From positions 1 to 44,778 of the forward strand of contig WHTA01000048.1 in the NCBI GenBank assembly GCA_009379825.1: DNA of 44,778 nt, in the 5' to 3' direction. Both the position numbers and the translations under genes were made by a program. Of the stretch, positions 16,119 to 24,697 are shown piece by piece. Position 1 is the stretch's first letter. Each line of letters opens with the position of its first letter. This stretch comes from Streptosporangiales bacterium. Lineage in GTDB: Bacteria; Actinomycetota; Actinomycetes; Streptosporangiales; WHST01. The notes under the pieces are model-generated. The model had not been told where the DNA came from, did no database searches, and saw nothing but the letters and a program-made list of their open reading frames with translations.

Positions 16119-17195
16119 ATGTCCCCGAACGTGAATCCCCGCGAGCTGACCAGGCCTGGTCGCGGTGTCGCGCACAAGATGCTCGCCGCTGGTGTGGCCG
16201 GCCTGTTGACCGTAGCCGCCACCGGGTGTGGTGGCGGCGGCGGGTCCGGCGGCGAACAGGACAAGAGCTGGGTGCACGCGATCGTCACGCCGAAGGGTGA
16301 TGCCGGCTACATCCTCATGGCGCAGGAGAAGAAGTACTACAAGGAGCAGGGTATCGACGTGAAGATCAAGAGCTTCACGGGGAACATCCCGCTCAACCAG
16401 GCGCTCGCCTCAGGTGACGTGGACTCGATCGAGACCTCGCCCGACCCGGTCTTCGACGCCGCCACGAAGGGCGGCAACGCGAAGATCATCGGGTCGACGC
16501 TGCCGGGCCTCACCTACGCCGTCATCGCACAGAAGAACGTCAAGTCGTTCGCCGACCTCCGTGGCAAGAAGATCGGCGTGTCCCTGCCAGGTTCGCTGCC
16601 CGACGTCGCAGCGCGGGCGATGGTCGAGCACGAGGGCATGGATTCGAAGTCCGTCAAGGCGGTCAACGTCGGCAACGACGCACAACGGTTCCAGGCGGTG
16701 TCGGCCGGCCGGGTCGAGGCGGCTGCGGTGTCGTCGGAGTTCGTGCCGCGGGCGGAGGCCAGCGGGAAGCTCCACGTCCTCGGCGTCGCGGAGGAGATGC
16801 TGCCGAAGTATCCCCGCTTCATGATCGCGGCGAACGGCGACTCGCTGGAGGAGAAGCCGGACACCGCGGTGAAGTTCCTCGCGGCCACCATGCAGGGCAT
16901 CAGCCACGCCGCCGCCAACCGCGACGAGGCGCTGAAGATCTCCGCGAAGACGCTGAAGACCGAGCCGTCGGACGAGTCGCTGACCTACTTCTACGACCGG
17001 ATCCGGAAGTACGATGCGGCCTCACCGCGCTGCGAGGTCCCGATGGACAAGCTGAAGTGGCTGCAGAACTACCGACTGAAGGCAGGCCTACAGAAGGAGC
17101 GGGTGAACCTCGACGAGATCGTGGACACCTCGTACCAGAAGAAGGCCCTCAAGCGGGTGGGTGACAAGCTCGAAGAGCCCGAGGACGGTCAATGA
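16119..17195 (+). CDS. NitT/TauT-type ABC substrate-binding lipoprotein
   Basis: 358-aa extracellular binding protein of the SsuA/TauA/NMT1 group. A signal peptide ends in VAATGC, so Cys37 is the likely lipid-modified residue, followed by a Gly-rich linker. The body shows KKYYKEQGIDVKIKSF, the ligand-loop SGDVDSIETSPDPVF and VSAGRVEAAAVSSEF. ATG 16119 is used after CGAGGGG; ATG 16116 directly before it is equally possible. Family members bind sulfonates, nitrate, thiamine precursors or aromatic acids such as phthalate. In this operon an aromatic or heteroaromatic carboxylate is the likeliest cargo. Its stop overlaps the ATPase start. Confidence 0.88.
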   Translation: MSPNVNPRELTRPGRGVAHKMLAAGVAGLLTVAATGCGGGGGSGGEQDKSWVHAIVTPKGDAGYILMAQEKKYYKEQGIDVKIKSFTGNIPLNQALASGDVDSIETSPDPVFDAATKGGNAKIIGSTLPGLTYAVIAQKNVKSFADLRGKKIGVSLPGSLPDVAARAMVEHEGMDSKSVKAVNVGNDAQRFQAVSAGRVEAAAVSSEFVPRAEASGKLHVLGVAEEMLPKYPRFMIAANGDSLEEKPDTAVKFLAATMQGISHAAANRDEALKISAKTLKTEPSDESLTYFYDRIRKYDAASPRCEVPMDKLKWLQNYRLKAGLQKERVNLDEIVDTSYQKKALKRVGDKLEEPEDGQ

Positions 17196-18058
17196 CCGGT
17201 GCCGCCGACGTCGCCAGGTCCACCGAGGAGGCAGCCGCAGGCGGTGGGCCTGGCCGCGACACCCCGAAGGTCGAGGTACGAGAGGTTGCCAAGGAGTTCT
17301 CCCGGCGCCAGGACGGGCAGACGGAGGTCGTCCAGGCACTGCACGACGTCTCGCTGACCGTCAACGCCGGTGAGATCGTCACGCTCACCGGGATGAGCGG
17401 ATGCGGGAAGACCACGCTGCTGCGCGTCATCATGGGGCTGGAGCAGGTGACGTCGGGCACCGTGTACGTCAACGGGCAGGCGATCGACGGCCCGGGCGAG
17501 GACCGCGCGATGGTCTTCCAGCACGCCGAGCTGCTGCCCTGGCGCTCTGCGCTCGGCAACGTGGAGTTCGGCCTGGAGATCCGCGGCATCAGGGCGGACG
17601 AGCGCAACGAGATCGCCAGGAAGTACCTGGAGCTCGTCGGCCTCGACGAGGCCATGAACCGCAGGCCGTACGAGCTGTCCGGCGGTATGCGCCAGCGGGT
17701 CGGCATGGCACGCGCGCTCGCCATCGAGCCCGACGTGCTGCTGATGGACGAGCCCTTCGGCGCGCTCGACGCGCAGACCAGGGAGACGTTGCAGTACGAG
17801 CTGCTGCGGATCCACGCCAACGACAGACGCACCATCATCTTCGTCACGCACGACCTCGACGAGGCCGTGCTGATCGCCGACCGGGTGGTCATGATGGCGC
17901 CGAGCCCAGGACACATCCACCGCATCATCGACGTGGACCTCCCGCGGCCGCGGGAGAACGCCGCCGAGCTACGTACGTCACCGGAGTTCGGCGAGGTGCG
18001 TAGCCGGCTGTGGCAGCTGCTGCAGGAGGCCAACACCACGTCGTCGAGCTCCGGCTGA
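17192..18058 (+). CDS. NitT/TauT-type ABC transporter ATPase
   Basis: 288-aa nucleotide-binding subunit of the SsuB/TauB group. Walker A GMSGCGKTT (67-75), Q-loop VFQHAELLPW (about 108-117), signature LSGGMRQR (162-169), Walker B VLLMDEP (182-188) and H-loop VTHDLDEA. The PWRS segment after the Q-loop is typical of this family. ATG overlaps the binding-protein stop by 4 bp. An N-terminal extension of about 25 residues is rich in Gly/Ala and likely disordered. It powers import with the permease at 18074. Confidence 0.93.
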   Translation: MTGAADVARSTEEAAAGGGPGRDTPKVEVREVAKEFSRRQDGQTEVVQALHDVSLTVNAGEIVTLTGMSGCGKTTLLRVIMGLEQVTSGTVYVNGQAIDGPGEDRAMVFQHAELLPWRSALGNVEFGLEIRGIRADERNEIARKYLELVGLDEAMNRRPYELSGGMRQRVGMARALAIEPDVLLMDEPFGALDAQTRETLQYELLRIHANDRRTIIFVTHDLDEAVLIADRVVMMAPSPGHIHRIIDVDLPRPRENAAELRTSPEFGEVRSRLWQLLQEANTTSSSSG

Positions 18059-18073
18059 GCGGGGAGGAGGCAG

Positions 18074-18913
18074 ATGGCAGCACAGCAGGTCGAAGGAGAG
18101 GCCGCCGCAGAGACAGCGCCGAAGCGGGCCAGGCAGCCGTCCCCGGCGAAGCGGAAGGTGCTGAACGGGCTCGCCCCCGTGGTCGTCGGTGCCGTCGTGC
18201 TCGTGGTCTGGCAGCTCGTCGGTGCCAGCGTCAGCCCGATGGCGATGTCGTACCCCACCGCGGTGCTCGAAGAGGCGGGCGTCCTGATCAGCGACGGGTC
18301 GCTGGCCGAGGGGTTCCTGTCGAGCATCCAGTCGTTCGTGCCCGCCTACGTGCTTGCGGTCGTGGTGGGTGTTCCCGTGGGCCTGGTGCTCGGTCGTTAC
18401 CGGCTCATGGAGGCGGGCTTCGGGCCGTACGTCACAGCGGGGTACGCGACGCCGCTCGTCGCGCTAATCCCGCTGTTCATCGTGTGGTTCGGCACCGGCC
18501 TGGTCGTGAAGATCGCAGTGGTCTTCACGCTGACCATCTTCCCGATCATCATCAACACCTGGCGTGGTGTGCAGGCGGTGCCTGGCACGCTGATCGAGGT
18601 CGGCTCCAGCTTCGGGGCGTCGCAGTCGGAGATCATGCGGAAGATCATCATCCCCGGCACGCTGCCGCACATCATGACCGGTCTGCGCCTCGCCGTCGGG
18701 AGGGCCGTGATCGGCATCGTGATCGCGGAGTTCTTCACCGCCGTCAGCGGACTCGGCGGGATCATCATCAACGCCGGCAACAGCTTCGACACCGCGCGCA
18801 TGTTCGTGCCGGTGATCGTCGTGCTGCTGCTCGGTGTCGTACTGACCTGGTTGGTGGGCCTGGCCGAGCGGAAGCTCGCGCCCTGGCACGCGGCCATGAG
18901 TGGACGGCGGTGA
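18074..18913 (+). CDS. NitT/TauT-type ABC permease
   Basis: 279-aa membrane subunit (SsuC/TauC type). A charged N-terminus (KRARQPSPAKRK) is followed by about six hydrophobic helices: VVVGAVVLVVWQLVG, YVLAVVVGVPVGLVLG, TPLVALIPLFIVWFG, and a C-terminal VPVIVVLLLGVVLTWLVG. The EAA-type loop that contacts the ATPase is visible as EVGSSFGASQSEIMRKIIIPGTLPHI. ATG follows GGGGAGGAGGC. The stop lies 5 bp before the third ubiD, so transport and catabolism share one mRNA. Confidence 0.92.
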   Translation: MAAQQVEGEAAAETAPKRARQPSPAKRKVLNGLAPVVVGAVVLVVWQLVGASVSPMAMSYPTAVLEEAGVLISDGSLAEGFLSSIQSFVPAYVLAVVVGVPVGLVLGRYRLMEAGFGPYVTAGYATPLVALIPLFIVWFGTGLVVKIAVVFTLTIFPIIINTWRGVQAVPGTLIEVGSSFGASQSEIMRKIIIPGTLPHIMTGLRLAVGRAVIGIVIAEFFTAVSGLGGIIINAGNSFDTARMFVPVIVVLLLGVVLTWLVGLAERKLAPWHAAMSGRR

Positions 18914-18918
18914 CAGCG

Positions 18919-20538
18919 ATGTCCGGGTACCCAGACCTGCACGAGCACGTGCGGCAACTGGAGGAGGCCGGCTACCTGATCAGGGTCGAGCGCGCGATCG
19001 ACAAGAACACCGAGCTGCACCCACTGGTCCGTTGGCAGTTCTGCGGTGGCCTGGACGCCGAGCAGCGCCGCGCGTTCCTGTTCGAGAACGTCGTCGACGC
19101 ACAGGGTCGCACGTACGACATGCCGGTGCTCGTCGGTGCGCTCGCGTCGAACCGCGCCATCTACGCGTTGTCCATGGGATGCCCCGTAGAGGACGTCGCG
19201 GCGACCTGGGCCAAGGCGATCTCGTCACCGATCGAGCCGAAGCTGGTCGAAGACGCGCCCTGCCACGAGGTGGTGATCGAGGGCGACGACCTGCAGGAGA
19301 ACGGGCTGAACGCACTGCCGGTGCCGATCTCCACGCCTGGCTGGGACAACGGTCCGTACCTCACCAGCGCGCATTACATCACCAGGGACCCCGACACCGG
19401 GGTGCAGAACTCGGGCAACTACCGCGGCCAGATCAAGAGCCCGACGTGTGTCGGCATGAACGCCTCGCACGAGCTGAACCAGGGCATCACCGGCCACTGG
19501 GAGAGGGCCAGGGCCAAGGGTGAGCCGCTGCCGTGCGCGATCGTCGTCGGTGCGCCGCCGTGCGTGACCCTGACGGCGGTGCAGAAGGTGCCGATGGGTG
19601 TCGACGAGAACGCGGTCTCCGGCGGCCTGGTCGGCGAGCCGCTGCGCGTCGTGCGCGGCCGCACGGTGGACGTACTCGTGCCCGCTGAGGCGGAGATCGT
19701 CATCGAGGGCTACATCAGCACCGAGCTGCTCGACCCCGAGGCGCCGTTCGGCGAGTCGCACGGACACGTGAACCTGCAGGAGTTCAACGCGTACATGGAC
19801 GTCACGGCGATCACCCGTCGCCGCGACGCGATCTTCCCTTCCATCCTCAGTCAGGTGACGCCGAGCGAGTCCAGCCTGATCAAGCGGGTGGCGTACGAGG
19901 AACGGTTCCTCACCACGTTGCGCGAGATCGGCATCCACGGTCTGAAGCGGGTCTTCCTGCACGAGCCGCTGACGAACATCAGGAAGTTCGTGGTGCTGGT
20001 GTTCGAGCGCGGCGCCGAGGAGACGAACGTCTGGCGCGCGCTGTACGCGGCGAGCTCGCTGCAGAACGCGGTGGGCAAGTTCACCATCGCGGTCGACGAC
20101 GACATCGACCCGGACAACACCGACGCGATCCTGTGGGCGCTCGCGTACCGGATGGATCCGCGTCGCGACATGCAGGTGCTCGAGCACCGCTCGTGGGGGC
20201 ACGGCCCGGCCGGTCCCGTCGGCGACGGGCAGGACGCGGCGGTCCTCATGGACGCCACGTTGAAGCGCGCGTACCCGCCGATCTCGCTGCCCAAGCGTGA
20301 GTACATGGAACGTGCGAAGGAGATCTGGGAGGAGCTGGGGCTGCCCAAGCTGCAGCCGCAGGCGCCGTGGTTCGGCTACTCGCTGGGTGACTGGAGCGAC
20401 GAGTTCGAGGCGGAGGCGCAGCTCGCCGTCCGTGGCGAGTTCTGGGAGACCGGGAAGAAGAACGCCGCCAGACGTCGTGGCGACATCCCCATGAACACGC
20501 CCGCGGTCGAGGTGGACGGGGGGCCCGGCGGTGCCTGA
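18919..20538 (+). CDS. UbiD-family decarboxylase 3
   Basis: 539-aa UbiD-type prFMN enzyme. Visible: NSGNYRGQIKSP (R169) and EAPFGESHGH (E274, E279), so both catalytic glutamates are kept although the usual Gly after the first is Ala. Also ETNVWRALYAASSLQNAVGKFTIAVDDDIDPDNTDAILWAL. ATG 18919 is preferred (GGACGGCGG 8 nt upstream); GTG 18910, overlapping the permease stop, is an alternative adding three residues. Compared with ubiD 1 and 2 it has a longer C-terminal tail. Co-transcription with an importer suggests it acts on the imported acid or a derivative. Confidence 0.88.
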   Translation: MSGYPDLHEHVRQLEEAGYLIRVERAIDKNTELHPLVRWQFCGGLDAEQRRAFLFENVVDAQGRTYDMPVLVGALASNRAIYALSMGCPVEDVAATWAKAISSPIEPKLVEDAPCHEVVIEGDDLQENGLNALPVPISTPGWDNGPYLTSAHYITRDPDTGVQNSGNYRGQIKSPTCVGMNASHELNQGITGHWERARAKGEPLPCAIVVGAPPCVTLTAVQKVPMGVDENAVSGGLVGEPLRVVRGRTVDVLVPAEAEIVIEGYISTELLDPEAPFGESHGHVNLQEFNAYMDVTAITRRRDAIFPSILSQVTPSESSLIKRVAYEERFLTTLREIGIHGLKRVFLHEPLTNIRKFVVLVFERGAEETNVWRALYAASSLQNAVGKFTIAVDDDIDPDNTDAILWALAYRMDPRRDMQVLEHRSWGHGPAGPVGDGQDAAVLMDATLKRAYPPISLPKREYMERAKEIWEELGLPKLQPQAPWFGYSLGDWSDEFEAEAQLAVRGEFWETGKKNAARRRGDIPMNTPAVEVDGGPGGA

Positions 20539-21262
20539 CTGGGAGCGGTTCCTCACCGCGCGGGATCTGGAGGTCTTCGCCGCCTCCGGCTACGGCGTCA
20601 TGGCGGGCCTGGGTAGCCGGCCGGTGCTGCTCGTGGTCGACGTCACGTACAACTTCTGCGGTGACCGCCCGGAGCCGATCCTCGAGTCGATCAAGCGGTG
20701 GCGGAACAGCTGCGGCGCCGAGGCCTGGGACGCCATCGCGTCGATCCGTACGCTCGTCGACGCCGCCCACCAGGCACGGGTGCCGGTGATCTACACCACC
20801 GGTATGGACTACCGTCCCGACGGCTTCGACGCCGGTCGGTGGGCGGACAAGAACCAGCGTGCCGGTGAGCAGGTGCAGACGGCCGTGCGTGGCCACGACG
20901 TGGTGGCCGACCTGGAGCCGGAAGAACGCGACATCGTGCTGGAGAAGGCGAAGCCGAGCGCGTTCTTCGGCACCTTGCTGCAGTCACACCTGACGGCGCT
21001 CGGCGCCGACTCGGTCGTCGTCTGCGGCACGACGACGAGCGGCTGCGTGCGGGCCACGGTCGTCGACGCGTTCTCGTACAACTACCGCGTCGGGATCGTC
21101 GAGGAGGGCACCTTCGACAGGTGCACGGCGTCGCACCACATCACGTTGTTCGACATGTCGCAGAAGTACGCGGACGTGATGTCGGTCGACGACACCGTAG
21201 GCTATCTCGGCGAGCTGCCGGCCGACTTGTTCACTGGGCAGCTGCCGATTCTTGCTCGCTAG
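20531..21262 (+). CDS. Isochorismatase-family cysteine hydrolase
   Basis: 243-aa isochorismatase-fold hydrolase. The Asp-Lys-Cys triad can be placed at D37 (LLVVDVTYNF), K139 (EKAKPSAFFGT) and C172 (GTTTSGCVRAT). The CGTTTSGCVRAT and PSAFFGT strings are most like N-carbamoylsarcosine amidase and maleamate amidohydrolase subgroups. It likely cleaves an amide or carbamoyl bond; in nicotinate catabolism a relative converts maleamate to maleate, which would suit an N-heteroaromatic substrate. GTG start, overlapping the ubiD 3 stop by 8 bp, after a GGGGGG-rich site. Its 3' end overlaps the convergent GntR gene by 32 bp. Confidence 0.87.
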   Translation: MPDWERFLTARDLEVFAASGYGVMAGLGSRPVLLVVDVTYNFCGDRPEPILESIKRWRNSCGAEAWDAIASIRTLVDAAHQARVPVIYTTGMDYRPDGFDAGRWADKNQRAGEQVQTAVRGHDVVADLEPEERDIVLEKAKPSAFFGTLLQSHLTALGADSVVVCGTTTSGCVRATVVDAFSYNYRVGIVEEGTFDRCTASHHITLFDMSQKYADVMSVDDTVGYLGELPADLFTGQLPILAR

Positions 21263-21989
21263 CGCCTCCGGTCCAGCCGTGCGCTTCGATCGCGGCGAGG
21301 CCGCGCCTGACGAGTGCCCGGGTGACGGCCACGGCCAGCTCTGCGTTGCGCTCCTCGTACGCGCGGAGCAGCTGGGCGTGGTCGTGCACCGAGGAGTCGA
21401 GCCGCTTCGGCAGTGACAGGCTCAGGTGGCGCAGCTGCAGGGTGCGCACGCCGAGGCTGTCCAGGATGCGGGTCAGCTGCCGGTTGGCGGCGATCTGTGC
21501 CTCGGCGTTGCGGAACTCGACGTTGGTCCACAGGTAGTCGTCGACATCATCGGAGTCGACGGCCGCCTCCAGCCGGTCCTGCAGGGCGCGCAGGTCGGCC
21601 AGGTCGTCGTCGGTGGCGCGCTCGACGACGAGCTCGCTCACCAGCCCGTAGAGGTTGTCGCGCACCCGGTAGATCTCCTGCACCTCGGTGAGGTCGAGTG
21701 AGGCAACCCGCGGCCGCCGGCGTGCGGTGATCTCCACCAGGCCGTCACGTTCCAGGCCGAGCAGCGCCTCCCGGATCGGCGTGCGGCTGGTCTTGAAGTG
21801 CTTGGCGAGCTCGACCGAGTTGAGGTCGTCGCCTGGCTTCAGCCGGCCCTCCACGATGCCGGTGCCGATGGTGAGGATGACGCGGTTGACGATGCTGCCG
21901 CTGTCTTCCGATCGGTCCAGCATCCTGAGCATCTCGGTTGCAGCCGTCCCGCTGGGGGTACGGAGTTTCAGTCGTCGTTTGGGAGCCAC
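21231..21989 (-). CDS. GntR-family (FCD-type) transcriptional regulator
   Basis: 252-aa regulator. Winged helix-turn-helix at about residues 30-95 (LKPGDDLNSVELAKHFKTSRTPIREALLGLERDGLVEI) followed by an FCD effector domain with the Asp/His ligand pattern (EIYRVRDNLYGLV ... VHDHAQLLRAYEERN). GTG start with GAGGTG upstream. The FCD group binds organic acids or their derivatives. It is convergent with the catabolic operon and follows the alpha/beta hydrolase gene on the same strand (about 100 bp gap). It is a candidate regulator for the TGTCGACAC sites, but this is not shown. Confidence 0.88.
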   Translation of the reverse strand: MAPKRRLKLRTPSGTAATEMLRMLDRSEDSGSIVNRVILTIGTGIVEGRLKPGDDLNSVELAKHFKTSRTPIREALLGLERDGLVEITARRRPRVASLDLTEVQEIYRVRDNLYGLVSELVVERATDDDLADLRALQDRLEAAVDSDDVDDYLWTNVEFRNAEAQIAANRQLTRILDSLGVRTLQLRHLSLSLPKRLDSSVHDHAQLLRAYEERNAELAVAVTRALVRRGLAAIEAHGWTGGASEQESAAAQ

Positions 21990-22090
21990 CGGTCACCTCG
22001 TGCCTCGTCCTGCTGTTACGCACGCTCTCGACTCGGCACCATACCCGTGCACCGTCGCGGGCCCGACCAGGTGGGTTGGTGTCGGCGTCG

Positions 22091-22921
22091 TCAGCCGTCC
22101 TGCTCGAGGGTGTCGATGATCACCTTCGCGATCTCGGCGGACCGCTCGAGCGGGGTCAGGTGCTTCGCACCGGAGAGGACGGTCAGCGAACCGTTGACCG
22201 AGTCGGCCAGCTCACGGGCCATCTCAGGAGGCGTCGCGTAGTCCTCGGAACCGACGACGACAGCCACCGGCTGTGCGATCTGCGTGGCGATCGGCCGCAG
22301 GTCGGCGTCACCGAGCAACCGGCAGCTAGCGCCGTACGCGTCGAGGTCGTTGGCCAGGAAGGTCTTGGTGAGCGAGTCGACGACGGCCTTGTTGGCCTGC
22401 GCGTAGTCCTCGCCGAACCACCGGGCGAGCTGGAAGGGGAGCAGCTCGCCGAACCCGTCGGTCCTGGCCTTGTCGGCGCGCTCCCGCCAGGTCTTCGGTG
22501 CCTCCGGGCCATACCAGGCGGTGGTGTCGATGAAGACACTGCCGCGGACCCGGTCGCGGTGCGAGGCGGCGAACTGTTGCGCGACGGCGCCGCCCATCGA
22601 GCAGCCGGCGACCAGTGTGTTCGACCAGCCCAGCGCGTCGAGCAGTTCGGCGAGGTCGTCGGCGAGCTGCTCGGTGGTGAAGTCGGGCGTGCCTGTGCCT
22701 GACGCCCCGTGCCCGCGGCAGTCGAAGGTGAGTACGTCGGCCTCGTCGACCAGGTGCGGCACGACCTGGGACCACACACCCCGGTCGAGTGCGAGGCTGT
22801 GGATCAGCGTCGCTCGCTGCGGGCGCGTACCGGTGCCGAACATGCTGAAAGCCAGCTGCACACCGTCACGAAGACGAACGGCTCCTGTCATCCTCGGTTC
22901 GACGTCGGCTAGCCCGCTCAT
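22091..22921 (-). CDS. Alpha/beta hydrolase, 3-oxoadipate enol-lactonase-like
   Basis: 276-aa alpha/beta hydrolase. Nucleophile elbow GCSMGG gives S108; D227 (GSEDYATPP) and H254 (GAKHLTPLE) complete the triad; the HS segment after strand 3 (LIHSLALDRGVW) supplies the oxyanion hole. The overall pattern is that of PcaD-type enol-lactonases and ring-cleavage product hydrolases. ATG 22921 is chosen because GGGAGA lies 5 nt upstream; the frame runs about 30 codons further without a ribosome site. TGTCGACAC lies 59 bp upstream in the promoter. Inferred to hydrolyse a lactone or thioester late in the pathway. Confidence 0.85.
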   Translation of the reverse strand: MSGLADVEPRMTGAVRLRDGVQLAFSMFGTGTRPQRATLIHSLALDRGVWSQVVPHLVDEADVLTFDCRGHGASGTGTPDFTTEQLADDLAELLDALGWSNTLVAGCSMGGAVAQQFAASHRDRVRGSVFIDTTAWYGPEAPKTWRERADKARTDGFGELLPFQLARWFGEDYAQANKAVVDSLTKTFLANDLDAYGASCRLLGDADLRPIATQIAQPVAVVVGSEDYATPPEMARELADSVNGSLTVLSGAKHLTPLERSAEIAKVIIDTLEQDG

Positions 22922-22979
22922 GGATCTCCCTCTGCTCGCCCGCGCTGACGCCCCGACGATATCGAGCCCGCCGATCTTC

Positions 22980-22988
22980 TGTCGACAC
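22980..22988. promoter_or_regulatory. TGTCGACAC site overlapping the hydrolase -35 box
   Basis: On the minus strand the site includes TCGACA, which matches TTGACA in five of six positions and is followed 17-18 nt later by ATATCG/TATCGT. Shares its core with four sites in the catabolic island. Confidence 0.35.
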
Positions 22989-23039
22989 TTCACCTGGGCA
23001 GCGCGACGGTGGCCCACGCCGGTATGGTCCCGGCTGCGG

Positions 23040-24638
23040 TCAGTAGTACTCGGGGAGCCCGTTCCCGCTGCGCCGGTAGAGGTCGAGCACCTGTTCGCGC
23101 GGGAGCACGCCGCACCGCGCCGCCCACTGCTCGTACTCGGCGGTGAGCTCCCTGGCGACCTTGGGGTGTTTCGCGGAGAGGTCGTTGAGCTCGGTGCGGT
23201 CGGCGTCCATGTCGTAGAGCTCCCACGACTTCGGGTACTTGCGTACCAGCTTCCACCGCCCGCGGCGTACGGCTGCGTTGCCTTCGTGCTCCCAGAAGAG
23301 CATCCGGTCGGAGGGGCCGTTGCCCTCGCCGCGGAGTGTCGACAGCATGCTCTCGCCCTCGGCAGGCAGCACCGAGCGGTCGGCGAACTCGGTCGGGTAG
23401 TCGACGCCGGTGATGTCGAGGACGGTGGCCATCACGTCGGTGAGCTGGTGCGTCTGGCGCCTGACCGCACCGCGCCCGGGCAGGCCCGCCGGCCAGTGCA
23501 CGACGAACGGGCTGGCGATGCCGCCCTCGTGCACCCAGTGCTTGTACTCGCGGAAGGGCGTGTCGGAGAGGTTCGCCCAGGCCCTGCCGTAGCTGGCGTA
23601 CGTGGAGTCGGGCCCGGGGAAGACGTCCGGGTGGTTGCCTGAGACCACCGGCTGGCCGTCGCGTGTGGTGTCGTTCAGCGCGAGGAACCGCGGCACCCAT
23701 TCCTCGACGTTCTCCGCGCACGCCCCGTTGTCGGAGAGGAAGACGATCAGCGTGTTGTCGAGCCGGCCGGCGGCTTCGAGCGCGTCGATGACCCGGCCGA
23801 CGCCCTGGTCGATGTGGTCGATCTGGGCGGCGAACACCGCCATCCGGTGTGCTTCCCACTCGTGCTCGTCCGCGTCGTGCCAGGGCCCGACGACTGGGTC
23901 GCGGTCGCTCATCGGCCACTGCGGGTCGATGACACCGAAGTCGACCAGGCGCCGCATCCGTTGTTCGCGCAAGGCGTCCCAGCCGTCGTCGAAGACGCCC
24001 TTGTAGCGCGCGATGGTCTCGTCCGGTGCGTGCAGCGGCCAGTGCGGCGCCGTGTACGTGACGTACATGAACATCGGGTCGTCCGGCCTGGACTCTTGGT
24101 GTTCCTCGACGTACCGCACGGCACGGTCGCTGATGGCGTCGGTGTAGTAGAAGTCGGCGGGCAGCTCGTCCTGGTCCAGGCGCTCCTCGCCGTCCATCAG
24201 CGTGTGCGGCTGCCAGAAGCTGCCGCCGCCTTCGAGCGTGCCGAAGAACCGCTGGAAGCCGCGCCTGGTCGGCCACGCGTCGTTCGGCGCGCTCATGTCG
24301 GCGGCCATGTGCCACTTACCGGACATGTACGTGCCGTACCCGGCCTGGCCGAGCAGCTCGGGAATGGTGACGCACCTGTCGTTCAGGTTGCCCGGGTAAC
24401 CGTCAGGTCCGTCGTCGAAAGTCAGAATGCCGATACCAGTTTGGTGCGGATGCAAGCCGGTCATCAACGAGGCTCGCGACGGACTGCACCGCGGCGTGAC
24501 GTAGAACTGCGAAAGCCGGGTTCCGTTGGCAGCCAGGCGATCGAGGTTCGGTGTGTGTACCTCCCCGCCGTAACACCCGATGTCGGAGAATCCCATGTCA
24601 TCTGCGAGAACTACGACGATGTCGGGCCGTGACGGCAT
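23040..24638 (-). CDS. Type I sulfatase
   Basis: 532-aa arylsulfatase-type hydrolase that removes sulfate esters. C51 in the signature RCSPSRASLMTG is the residue converted to formylglycine; metal ligands appear at LADDMGF (D13, D14) and later LSDNGA. The C-terminal sub-domain is present. ATG 24638 follows GGAGGGAGA; the frame extends 13 codons further without support. No signal peptide is visible, so it is probably cytoplasmic. It lies 59 bp after the MtnA-like gene on the same strand. Inferred to act on sulfated sugars or aryl sulfates. No sulfatase-modifying enzyme is in the window. Confidence 0.92.
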   Translation of the reverse strand: MPSRPDIVVVLADDMGFSDIGCYGGEVHTPNLDRLAANGTRLSQFYVTPRCSPSRASLMTGLHPHQTGIGILTFDDGPDGYPGNLNDRCVTIPELLGQAGYGTYMSGKWHMAADMSAPNDAWPTRRGFQRFFGTLEGGGSFWQPHTLMDGEERLDQDELPADFYYTDAISDRAVRYVEEHQESRPDDPMFMYVTYTAPHWPLHAPDETIARYKGVFDDGWDALREQRMRRLVDFGVIDPQWPMSDRDPVVGPWHDADEHEWEAHRMAVFAAQIDHIDQGVGRVIDALEAAGRLDNTLIVFLSDNGACAENVEEWVPRFLALNDTTRDGQPVVSGNHPDVFPGPDSTYASYGRAWANLSDTPFREYKHWVHEGGIASPFVVHWPAGLPGRGAVRRQTHQLTDVMATVLDITGVDYPTEFADRSVLPAEGESMLSTLRGEGNGPSDRMLFWEHEGNAAVRRGRWKLVRKYPKSWELYDMDADRTELNDLSAKHPKVARELTAEYEQWAARCGVLPREQVLDLYRRSGNGLPEYY

Positions 24639-24697
24639 GGGCAGGTCTCCCTCCGGTGTCACCTTACGGGTGACCATATGTAGCGCCGCGAGCTACG

